Source: Branchiostoma floridae (taxonomy: Eukaryota > Chordata > Leptocardii > Amphioxiformes > Branchiostomatidae). From it: a DNA stretch of 64,000 nt. Both the position numbers and the translations under genes were made by a program. The DNA lies in NCBI RefSeq assembly GCF_000003815.2, contig NC_049990.1, positions 15,907,548 through 15,971,547 of the forward strand, read 5' to 3'. Under the pieces are notes generated by a model. It was not told the origin of the DNA. It ran no database searches and saw only the letters and a list, made by a program, of their open reading frames with translations. How positions within the stretch are numbered: position 1 is the first letter of the stretch; each line of letters starts with the position of its first letter. Positions 1 to 11,700 of this stretch are shown here, piece after piece.

Positions 1-544
1 GTCCAGCTTGTACCAAACTATCATGACCAAAGGGGAGTTAGAAGAGGAAGAAGAAGAGGTCAAAGGGTCAGAGTTTGAAGGTCAGGACAATGATGAACTC
101 CAGCAGGATGACAAAGAGAGTGAAACGACTGATGAAGACAACGATGGACCATGTGGACACGAGTGTACGGATGAAAACTGTCCATTTTGTAAAGGAGAAA
201 AGCAAGAAACTTCAGAAGATAAGACAGATGAAGCTTTCGAAGAGGAAGGCACAGTGGAGGATGGTGGAGGAGAAAAGAACAGTGGGGGTGATGGTGGAGG
301 GGCTAAGAGCAATGGGGAGGATGATGGAAGAGCTAAGAATAATGTTGGGGAGGTGACTGACAAGGAAACCGACCAACAACATTCGGAAGAAAAACTTGAT
401 GAAGAACAAGACCAGAACAAAGACGAACACGAAACAGAATCGGTTGAAGACGATACGCCAATAAACGTTAAAGACTACATTTCCAGGATGTTGGTTAAGT
501 ATCGGGACGAGCGATTGGTTCATACACACACGGACGACCCTTGA
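1..544 (+). CDS. 3'-terminal exon of an unrecognised acidic protein
   Basis: An open frame enters from the left edge (reading from base 2) and ends at a TGA at 542-544, so this is the C-terminal part of a larger protein and no start codon should be assigned here. About 180 residues are visible. Most are Glu/Asp-rich and low complexity, with a glycine/asparagine-rich stretch in the middle and one cysteine cluster (GPCGHECTDENCPFC) that could bind a metal. The last ~30 residues (DYISRMLVKYRDERLVHTHT) are less biased and look like a small folded or helical tail. The coding bias and the long antisense shadow support a real exon. I do not recognise the family. The gene converges on the ACOT9-like gene, whose 3' end lies about 2.2 kb to the right. 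Confidence 0.6.
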   Translation, partial: SSLYQTIMTKGELEEEEEEVKGSEFEGQDNDELQQDDKESETTDEDNDGPCGHECTDENCPFCKGEKQETSEDKTDEAFEEEGTVEDGGGEKNSGGDGGGAKSNGEDDGRAKNNVGEVTDKETDQQHSEEKLDEEQDQNKDEHETESVEDDTPINVKDYISRMLVKYRDERLVHTHTDDP

Positions 545-1015
545 GGAGTTGAGACACAAACTCACCTCTCGCCCTGGCTTTGTAACATTACAGAAATATG
601 GACATACTCGTTGTTTTTAAAGGAAGAGATTACGTAAGAACAAGATAATCATTGTATATTGTGTTAAGCATTGCTGGCTGAGGGCAAGGAATTGCTAGAT
701 ATTTTTCAAAGGTCATTTAATATAATCACTTGGCTCTAGCCTGAATGCCATGGCTAGTTTGTGCTATGGTCCCATTTGGAAAAAGCACCCCCAATGTACC
801 AGGTTAGTTATATTGGGGCAAGGCTAAGCCCCTGGATTCTTTAAACTTGCAGTTAAAATCAACTGGCGACAAATAGATCTCGTGACCTACCGGTGAAAAT
901 ACCAAGAAGAGGTACCTCACTAGTATCCAGCAGTCCATTTGGACAAATTTGTGGCTTTGTAGCAAGTCTGGGGCAATATCCGCTGCATGAACTGGTGCAA
1001 ATGGGACTGTAGTAC

Positions 1016-1021
1016 AATAAA
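1016..1021 (+). terminator. Candidate polyadenylation signal AATAAA
   Basis: An exact AATAAA lies 472 bp after the stop codon of the acidic protein, in its sense orientation. It is the first canonical hexamer I see downstream, so it is the likeliest end of that 3' UTR. No transcript evidence is available. Confidence 0.4.
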
Positions 1022-2732
1022 CTCAACTAGGATGGCACCCATGCTCTCTCCAGCTCTTAACTGCCCATTTCATTTTTGTTATGGAGTCAGGATCTGTACT
1101 GAGTTCTATTATGACAAATGAGAAGAACACCATTTCCTGCATATTGCTGAGCAAATCATACACAAATGGTTTCGTGGCACTTTTGACAACAGTTTTATTT
1201 TTGTCTGTCAATGGGCATGGAGATTTTTGTTTGTTTCAAGCAGCAAAGTTCTGTCCAAGAAGAAAAGATTAAAGCAAGATAAAGCCCAGGGCTTCAATGT
1301 TAAACTGAATTTTGCAAAGATATGAAAAATACAGCTGCAGTAGAATCACCAATACTTATTAGGTGTGCAATGTAATAATAAGTATACATAAAATAAGTAA
1401 CATACAGAGGCAACCTTTTTCTTTTACAGGGCTTTTATACATACATACATGTACATGTATATGTTCAAAGAGCTATAATAGTAAATACATTATAAAAAAC
1501 AAAATGTAGTTATTGTACATAAAAGCAATTAAAAACTATACAAAAATTCTTAATTTGTCTTCTCTGTCATGCAGCTATCTCAAACAATTGCAACCTTAAA
1601 CATGCTAAAACCAATGTAAAAATCCATATTTCTATTCAGCCAGAGTGCATCTAACACTCTTTTGCACAAAAGTATAAAGGATGCTTGTTCCTTAACAACA
1701 GTGACGTCCAGCACAAATCAAGAATGTTAAGTACAAAATATCTCAAACATTGCTGTCATCTAACAGTAACAATGCAGCATTCAAGTCCACACTTTGTGTT
1801 GGCACAAATGGTTTGTGCTAATACATGTTTTTGTATGTTACACTTCAATTTGTTTTGCCCTTCTTTCAAAGTTATAACTGTTACAGCTTGATTGGCTCCC
1901 AACATGTTAATGGCAAGCTTTTACAATTGAAACTATAACAAAACTAAAAGAAGCTGATACGAAATGTTTATATGAAATTGTATAATCTCCAAGCAGACGT
2001 AAAATGAAGTCACAGTTTACACGTGTTTTGGAGGCTTTTTATGTTTCTTTGGTATTCTCAAGTTTTTCTCTCCCTTATATCTGCTTGAAGATAGGCATGA
2101 TAGTAGACTATGTTGCCTATTTCATCATGTTCTGTTTGTATAATATATAATCTCATCTAAAATGGTCTACTCTGGAGAAATTCCTTATGAACTACAAAAC
2201 TAGTCACTCACCAAACTAGATATACTGATAAATCCCAAGTCTACATACAAGTGCATGTGAACAATTCCTGACAAATTCAAATTTTGTCTTACAGCTGATT
2301 TCATTAAGGGGGTTACAGGTATTTCACTGATGCTGTGGTAAGTTGGCATTGAGGCTGTGGTCCAGAGATTTGACAAAGCGTTCACAGAATTTCATACAAT
2401 TTCAAAAATCTTTTTATGCCTTGCGTGTTTTGTTGTCTTTTTAGTCATAATTGACGTTTTGCATGAAGTCAAGAGTAACACAAAAGCAGTGATGCCACCA
2501 ACAATAGTCCAGTAGGATACCCCCTTAAGCACAGTATTTATATATTCACCCACCAACCTTATATCACCACTGGGAGCGAATTTCAAAGAGCTCTGCAGGT
2601 GTACATAAATAAGATATAGGATAAAAAATAAGAACATATAAAACCAAGGTGCAAAGTATAATTTGACAACGTTTCAACTCTTTTTCTAGAATTATTAGAC
2701 TAAGTGTTGTTACAGATGGTAGGTTGTAAACT
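1022..2732. other. Convergent intergenic DNA and ACOT9 3' UTR
   Basis: No coding region is supported here. Short open frames lack codon bias or recognisable domains. Part of it must be the minus-strand 3' UTR of the ACOT9-like gene; a minus-strand AATAAA exists at 1194-1199 but is 1.5 kb from the stop. A TACA/TGTA-rich patch lies at 1437-1462. A loose inverted repeat at about 1985-2095 (AATCTCCAAGCAGA / TCTGCTTGAAGAT) resembles the MITE seen at 49416-49550. Confidence 0.5.
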
Positions 2733-5700
2733 TCAGGCTTTTCCTACTGCTGATTCAAAGTGTCTCTTCCCACTCAAGTACAGCATGGACTCTGGAAAAA
2801 AGCAAACAATCTGAATTAGTTCTGTATCATTCTGTATCAATGTATCGTAAATGCAGAGATGTTTGTGGTTGTTTCTTGTTTGTGGTTTTTGTGGTGATCG
2901 TTTCACTGCTAAATCAAAACCATCACAATTGCAATGTGCCTGAGAAGGCTTGACTAAAGTTAGGTCACAAATGGGGCAAAAATGTCTTGATTATATTTTC
3001 TTTGATGTGAATTTAGCCAACAGAGGATGATGGAAACTACTTGCTGCCCAATGTGCCTCACGGCACAGGAGGACCTAAGGTCTTAGGTCTAAGGTAAGAA
3101 TTTAGCCAAGCACGCTGGGATCCACTACTCTTCTAGATACATGTGTTGGGTTCTTTTACGTGCAGAGGTTTGAGGCTTGAGAATTGCGAGGAGCTTACAA
3201 TAGGCGGGGCTAAATCGCAAGGGTCTGGAGCGAGCTGCCATTCGGCGCCACTCAGGTGACCTCGATACAACTGTCGCAAGTGTCTGGAGTGAGCTGCCAT
3301 TCGGTGCCACTCAGACAGTAATTACCCCAGGTGCGGCCAAGGTACTGTACGTTTTGAACCACTCACACCGCACCATCGCACGTGTGGCGGGTTCTTTAAC
3401 ATGCCTGGGGTATGGCTCTCCACAGACACGGGACCTCCATTCAACATCCTATCCGAGAGATATGAAGTACACATTTTCCCCTGAGTAGAGTTAGAAAAGG
3501 CGTGTAAAGTGCCTTTCCCAAGGGCACAAGATCAGTGACACGCAGCCAGATTTGAAATCGAGACCTCTCGGTCAGTGGCAAACACGCTGCCACTGTGCCA
3601 CGCGATCTCCCATAGCGATCACACAACCGCTTGCAAAGCCTGGTTATATCATGGATCAAATTCTGTGCCACCATCTGCACACATACTAACCTGCATATGT
3701 CTTGGGTAGGACTTTTGGGAAAGGCAGTGGGCTACTGAAGGTGAAATGGAAGATGTTGGTGGTCTCGTGTTCACCAGTCTTGGGGTCAACAACCTCTGCA
3801 TGAACTCTGACCTGCAGGTACTGATCTCTGGTGTAGACCACCTGATGATCAAAATCAAGAACAGTATATCAGCATACATGTCAAAGGTAAAGCAATGCCC
3901 TTTCACATAGCTATAGTAGTGCAATGTAGCTGCACTATGAGGGGTCTTTCCTGCTATGTGTGGATCAAATACTGTAAATGCATTTAAGTTCGCAGGGATT
4001 TAATTTCGCGGTACTGGGGAAAATGACTTTTCGCGGTGGATCTAATTTCGTGGTAACACCATAGACTGCAGTCTAATACCATGATAGAAAAATATTTGCA
4101 GTGGTTTTAAGTTCGCGGTGAAGTGGTCACCGTGAAAACCGCGAACATTAATCCACCGCGAACATTTCTGCATTTACAGTAAATCTGTCCGGATATACAG
4201 CTTGTACTGTTCAGTACAAATACGGTGTGTACACAATAAGACTGTCCACAAGGTATGCAAAATAAATAAACAAACAAACAAACAGAAATACCTCAGACGA
4301 CATGAAGAGCAGCGAGCCGACCTCCACAGGTCCACGGAACATGATGTCATCAACGGCTTCGATGAACGGCCGAGATTTGCTGCGGACAAAAAAAAACAAT
4401 AACCATGAAACAGGCCATATTTTGAAAACATCAAGGACTCCAAGGTTATAACCTCCTTGGAAACATTTAGAAAAGTTATTGCATACATGAAATCTAGCAA
4501 TCTAGATTGACAGCAATCTAGGAAAGGCGATCTTTAATACATAATTAGTATAAATTCCTACATTTATACATATAAATGATTCCAACTTTGAAAGTAATCT
4601 GTAACAAGAATCAGGGAATTATTAAGGTAACAATGTTTTGAATGCACTAGTAGATGCAGCTCCTAGCAGATTACAAACGAACTGCAGCTCAGGTAACACC
4701 ATGCTGTAAATCCATTTAATATCGCTATCATCATTTTAGTGGTTGGTGGAAAGGGAGTAGTTCAAATTGTGGGAACAGGCCAGCCTCAGCACAGTGACCA
4801 TATAACTGTGATGAGGAAATTTTAGAGGTCGATAAAGCCCCCTTCACACGAGAGCATGAATGAGCCGGAATGCCGTCGGAATAAAAATTATTTTCTAATC
4901 CTGGCAATTCTTGGCAATTCGTACTGTATTCTACACATTCTTACTGCATTCCAGATATTCGTCCCCGTTCTTCTGGCTGGCTCGAAAGTTTTTTGACATG
5001 TCAAAAACTGTCGAGGCGCATTCGAAGCGGAGAAATATCGAATTCATAGTGGATTCTAAGTGTATTCTAACTATTCTAACTGCAGTTTGACCGCATTCTG
5101 CGGCATTCCAACATTATTCGAAACATTCTTATCTCATTCGATGGAGAATTGAAACGGCAAGCCAACTCGAATCCTGCTAGAATGCGGCCGAAAGAATATC
5201 TCGAATGCAGTGAGAATGTCTAGAATACACTACGAATTCACAGGAATAGGAAGGGATTTTCATTCTGATGGCATTCTGGCTCATTTCTTCTCGTGTGTAG
5301 GGGATTTAAGGCCCATTTGGAATACCCACTCGGAATGGCACCAAATGTGGCACAAATTTCGCAAACACTTCATTCCGGCTGGATCTGCTTGATTCCTGCT
5401 GATTCGATTTCAGTGTGAAGGCCCTATAAGTGACTGCTAAAGTCACTAAAATGAGGTTACCATCATGAAGAATTGCCGTATAATAATTTCGTGCTATCTC
5501 ACCAATACAGACAAGCGTTGGACCAGCCCAGCTCAAAGGCCTGTCTCATCAGGAACCCACCAAACATCTTACTGTACAGGTTTCTGTTCTAGAAAAAAGA
5601 AAAATGTATACATTTTTGAGAACACATCAACAATTCATAAAGATGTTTGAAATGCTTAGAACAACAAAAAATGTGGTAGTACTACAATATCTTATGGCTC

Positions 5701-8700
5701 TCAACAATAAACTTGCGCATGTATAATGTAAGTGTATGAAGAAAATTTTACATGGCCAAGAAGGTTTTAATTTTCTCCAATAAAGTACAGTTCTTAAAAT
5801 TTTCAAAATTCAAAAGATGCTGCAAGTTGTTGCCAAAGTTGTGAACTATTTGAGGTTATTGCACTGATAAATGGGAAAAGATGCTACAATTCTAGGAAGA
5901 ATATGATTGTGTTTGTATACAAAATTCCTTCTATTCCAAGCCAATCTGTAACTTGCAGTAGGCAATTGACAAGTTTGTAGAGAGAATGCCAGTGGGGAAA
6001 AGTAGCATTTTCACAAACTTAAACAAGGACAATTATTTTAGATAATCTTGATTGATGCAAAATTACTCTGGAAAAGAGAAGAGAATGTCATAAATCTGAA
6101 GATATCCTGTTCAGGCTGTGTTCAAGATTGGTGGAGAAGAGGGTGCATACTTTATTTGAGTTTTCCATTTTCCATTTTACTTTGTTTGAGACTTGCCCCT
6201 TGATTGGGATGCGTACTTTATTCAAGAAAATATGGTACCATATAGAAATGTAATAGAGAAAGCGTCCCTACTTCTGGATGACAGATGATGATGTTCTTTA
6301 GTATCGTTTCGTCCAGCCAACGACTGTTGTCTGGCTTGACACGGTCGCGAAAACTCACAGACCTGAAAAGACATCAACAGAAATAATCCTAAAGAAATTG
6401 TCTTCAGTCTAAATTGTCTTACAACCTTTCCTATTGGACATCTGAAATTGTCTTCAGTCATAGTTAGAGTATAAAAGACCTGTTTCTTCCAGATCTCTTC
6501 AGTGTCACTGACGAAGGATAGTGGATTCTATCCGAAACGTCTGACCGTTTCAAAACCATATCCAGTTGCTTGAGTAACTATTTTTGGCGTAGAAATAATT
6601 CCTTGACTGTAAGATTAACAAGAAAGCAAAGTCAAAAGTCTGTACTTGGTACACATCATTTTATGAGTAATCACATTCAACTTTTTCTACCAATCCTCTG
6701 TTTTCATGAGTCTCTCTTGCTAAAATTTGCTTGCTAATGTGAGAGAATAAGACAAATTTGCTGTGGCCTAGAGTGGCAATCAGAGCTTATTCTTTTATGG
6801 TTGCCATATGATATATCCCAATTTTGGACATCTCAAAGGCTCTACAATAATGTGATTTTGTTTTCTGTATAACAATAGATGTCTGGCGTTGAAATAAGTT
6901 AGCCGGGAAAAAAAGCTTGAAGGTAAAGAGTATTGCATGGTGAGGTTCAAAAAGGCATTCATTGTCTTTCTGAGCGGATCATGCAAATCTTTCTACAATT
7001 AAGAACATTCCTGAGTTGCAGCAACCACATAATAGTAGTTGCAAGCCAGCACTGGAGGGTCTGACTTACTTCTGATTGAGTGTGCTGAGGAATATGTCGT
7101 GGATGTACTGTCGCTCCTCAGCAGTTGGGGGCTGCCTGAAGAGGGACTGTAATGTCTGCTCCTTTCTCTGTATCTTATGACCTGTGAGCAATAAAAAAAT
7201 TACACTGTTTGACTTGCTACCAAGAAACGGTTTATAAAAGGTGATCTACATTCAGTTTAGCTTCTTGGAAATATCTAATCTTTCGCTTGTTGTGACAGAG
7301 AAAACAGATGCCATGCACAGTATTTACAGGTTCATTGTACAAGGTGAAATTTCCACAGTGACAAGTACAACAAGCCGCCAGACAAAGGACTTTACAACAA
7401 CATCGCTCAACCTCTGGAAGGGGAAAACCTGATTGGCGCAAATCCACAAAAGCCAACAACAATAATGACCAGTGTTCCATAATCACATGAAGAAAGGGTG
7501 TTTTCTGAAGGGAAATATTACATTTCTTAATAAAAACTGCAACTGTGTAAAAACAACTTGCATCATGTCCTGCATACTAGCAGATGGATTGCCAAACTTT
7601 GATATGACATCTGCTAGTATGGTAAACTATATACAAATGCAGCAAATGGATTGTGAGTTATAGCTGTGAACGTACACACATGACCGACTACAATATGAAC
7701 AATGAACCCTGTGTATTAAAGCATCCTATCCTAAGGCCCCGTTCATGATGCAAAAAATGAAACGGTTCTATCAGTTCGGCCTGGAAATCTGTTTAGGAGC
7801 ATTCATGATGACAAAACTTATCCGTTTCAGCTGGCCTTACCGATAGAACCGTTTCAATTTTTGCATCATGAACGGGGCCAAAGGAATGCAACACTTTCCA
7901 GTAGCGTGCTTGTCAGGCGACCAACACAGACAATGTATTATGCAAGCTACAATGTATTACTGTTTGTCAGTTTATTTGTATTAAGAATGGTGAATCCCTT
8001 ACTTTCTCCCAGCTGGAAAAGCGCCTTGTCGTCCTCAGTTTCAGGCACCACCGGGTGGACAAATGCGGAACTGCAGGGGGAAAACAGTTGTTGTTGTTAT
8101 TCACCTTGTGGTGCCAAGTGGCACATACCTCAGCAAGCTTCCATGCTGTTTCTGTAGCAGGGTATATTTTTACAGAGAGGGCTTGCCAGCCTTTCGCCTT
8201 TCTCATTCTAGAGGCACCTCCTTAAATATGGGACCCCTATTTTACGTCCCTTTCAAGAGACGGGGGCAGCTCCAACCAAAATACCCTTGTCCCATGTCCA
8301 TTACATGCATGTTACAAATCTTAAAATTTTAAAATTTTAGAAAACACTCATTGTTAATTTGACCATTTGTTCACAGAGTTAGTTTTTTATTCCGTCCCCG
8401 TCATCGGAATTTTAAGAATTCCATGTCCTAAAGATCAGATATTTTTAGATAGACAGGGTGAATTTTTTCCTTGGCCCAAGAAGCAAATTCCCATCCCAGC
8501 ATGGAATAACGAATCCTAGAGGCAGCCTTAGGACTACCATTAGGCTCACCCCTAAGGCATCGCCAAGAAACATAATGTGGCAAAATGGCCACTATACTGT
8601 ACTGCAAATGCATTTAAGTTTGCGGTAGCAGGAAAATGCAGTGTTTGCGGTGGTTTTGAGTTTGCGGTAGCACCATAGACTGAAGTCACATACTATAATT

Positions 8701-11700
8701 GAAAAATGTTTGTGGTGGTTTTAAGTTTAAGTGGTGAAGTGGCCACCACGAAAACCTCGAACATAAAACTAATGCGAACATTTCTGCATTTACAGTAACT
8801 TTCCTACCTGTTCCAGCTGCATGGTGACCTCCATGGAAGTTTTCCCCGTCCAGGTGACGTTACCTGTCATCCTGATGTCACAGTCAGGGTGGATGAACTG
8901 CTCGTGCATCACTAAAGTAGAGGATCAACAGAGAAACTACCATTCATATTTGTGTGAGAAGACAAAGAGATTCTGTAGCTGTAATACTAATAGTTTGTAT
9001 ACAAGGCTACCCTCATAGGCTCTGTCATAACAAACTACATTGTACAAGCGATAAACGCTTTTAGTACAATGCTGAACTTTCTTCCAACACAAATGTGTAA
9101 TTACATGGATCAATTGCTGATATCACGTATCCACCAGATAACTCTCGCAGGTTTATGTCCGCATTGGATCTTGATTAATCCTGAAGAAGGCAACAATGGT
9201 CGTTGAAAATTTGATTGTTGTACGCCTCAGTGTTCAAAGAAAGTTTAGCATTTTGTTATTTCTACCAACATAGAGGAGCTTCCATGATAACTACTGCTCC
9301 TTTTATTCTTACTCAGAAACATTCATACATATGGTGACCAGCCCCTCCAGCTGTCCTGCCACTTGCTACATATTGTAATTGGACATCACTGGTTGTCTAC
9401 TACACCTCCAATAACCATGGTAGCAGCCGTCAAGTCCAGGTCGCATCATTGGCCTCATTTCTTTGGAGAAGAAAAAGAAAGAAGAAGAACAAATGCAGCA
9501 AGAACAATACGTTTCCCTTCTGTAAAGATAACGTTAAAAAACTCTGACCTATCCTGTCCACCAGCGCAGTGACGATGGATAGTGGTGACTTCTCCCCCTC
9601 CCCCTTGTTGTGTTGGTAACTGATCCACACCGCAAAGGTGTCCAGGTCTTCCAGGATGCGACCAAATCTGTACAACAAATAGGGAAAAAACAACTTCAGT
9701 ACAGGAGTGGACCTTTAAAATGCTGTTAGATACAAACTGTCCTAATTTGAGATGCAGAAATGTTTGCGGTGGTTTTATGTTCGTGTTTTTTTTTCAATAA
9801 TCAATTCACCGTGAACTCAAAATCACCATGAAAATTTTCTGTTCTGTCTTCTCCCTGCATACCGCCTTGTCAAAGCCCTACATGTACATTTTGTACGTAC
9901 TGTACATTGTTATGTGTTTGAGACACCTGTTCAACTTACTGTTACTTAATTAAACACAGACCTGATCTTAGAACATTCAATACATAGTTAGCATGGAGTG
10001 CTACATAAATCCAGAGGGTAAATACGGTTAGATCAGTGACAGTTGATCACATTAACAATACCTAAAGCAACTGTTCTGTTTGTCTGTCTGTAGCACCCTT
10101 GCTCAGTCGCTAGTGGGTGATTTCTGACTGTCTGTCTGTAAAGGCTCTAGCTAGGGTTCCCGTTACTGTACAATACGTGACTATAGTGCTATTGCAAACT
10201 CAAAACCACCACAAACACTCCATTTTGTCCCTACCTCAAAATGAAATCCTCAGGAACGTAAATATATTTACAGTACATCAGGGCTCTAGCCAGCGTCCGT
10301 TTTTCCGTCAATTGACGGAAATTTGCTGCATGTGACAGAAAAATTTTAAAACCAATCCGTCAACCTTGACGAACAAAAATCCTTGGTGGAAGCTACAGGC
10401 TGCTTGGGGACGCCGTCCACGGCCATAAAAGCCACACACTGTTTGTTATGATTGCTGACAATGTGTGTCGGTGTCCTTTCGCATACATTAATCTCATTAA
10501 AAACCTGTTTTCCAAGGTCTCAGTTCAGTCTCTCTAAGTTAGTCTAACTCATGGAATAGTGTTTTTGCGACAATGGGAATTGGCTGGCTAGAGCCCTGCA
10601 GTACATCATGAACCAGTTGACAAAGTTCTGGATCCTTTCTTACCTGATGCCCTTAAAGAAGTTGATGTACTTCTCGCGGAGGGGCTCGTTGGTGGCCAGA
10701 GGGATGACCACCTGCTGCCGGGACTCAGCTGACCGCCGCGGGGTCAGCTCGTCCTGACTGCTGGGCAGTTGGGTGGCCAGCTTAGACCGGTCCTCCGCTT
10801 CAACACTGGACGGTCAATTTAACGTTTCTTTAAAAACGATTCAGTCTCTACAACTGGATTTGATATGAAGATTACTTCATGACTTTTCAAGAGACATCCA
10901 TCATTCTTTAGTACCATTAGAATAGATGGCGGACCATTGAATATACCACTGTGTGATTGAACGTTGCTAGCTGCTACGGCATGTGGCACGTTGGATACAC
11001 CAGATCCCTTGATTTTGGAAGTTAAGCAACGTGCAGTCCGGACAGTTCTTGGATGGGAGACCAACCTAGGAATACCGGATGCTGTAGCCTCATGAAGCAT
11101 TCCACGAAATTGTCTTCCGTGAGGGACATAAAACAGGGGTCCCGTGCTTGAGGAGGTGCCTCGACCACGTTAATCAGCATCATTACTCAACACAATGGGT
11201 ACCTCAAGGAGGTAAACCTCCTTGGGTACCTACTGGCTGCAAATACACCTGATGTATTTTATTATATTAAATGTTGTTTATTTGGATGTCTAACATTCAT
11301 GAACGGGTCAATATTATATCAGTTTCTTTACCAACAAAAGCATACATAAAACCATATCGTCAGGCTGTTTAGAACAGCCATACCAACATACTGCCTGTTG
11401 ACATTTGCTTCACTCTCTCAGTAACTTATTAGATGGTCGGCATCATGTCATATCTAACACCTTGGAACAGGTCATTAACCTTTAACAGTTTGCATATCAC
11501 ACAAACAAAATTACTTGCACATTATGTAACATCCAAGATATAATATTGATAAACAGTCCTAATTTCTTACCTCCAAAACTTCTGAGCTCCGACAAGGTCC
11601 TGAAGTCTTGACCGCACTTCCTGGATGGATGGCAAGGTGGCGCTGCTCTCATGTCGGACAAGGACAAATCTGCTTTGCACACCAGCCTGGCGGAAGAGGG

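Noticed and set aside
82-565. Antisense and shifted frames over the acidic exon (Ser-rich and Phe/Val-rich predictions)
   Set aside because: They are complementary shadows of the Glu/Asp-rich coding strand, with no family resemblance.
8097-8143. A possible 47-bp ACOT9 exon (minus strand, between CTACAG and GTGAAT) with the right phase
   Set aside because: The phase fits, but the encoded residues do not resemble the expected HotDog strand. Kept only as a note to the missing-exon finding.
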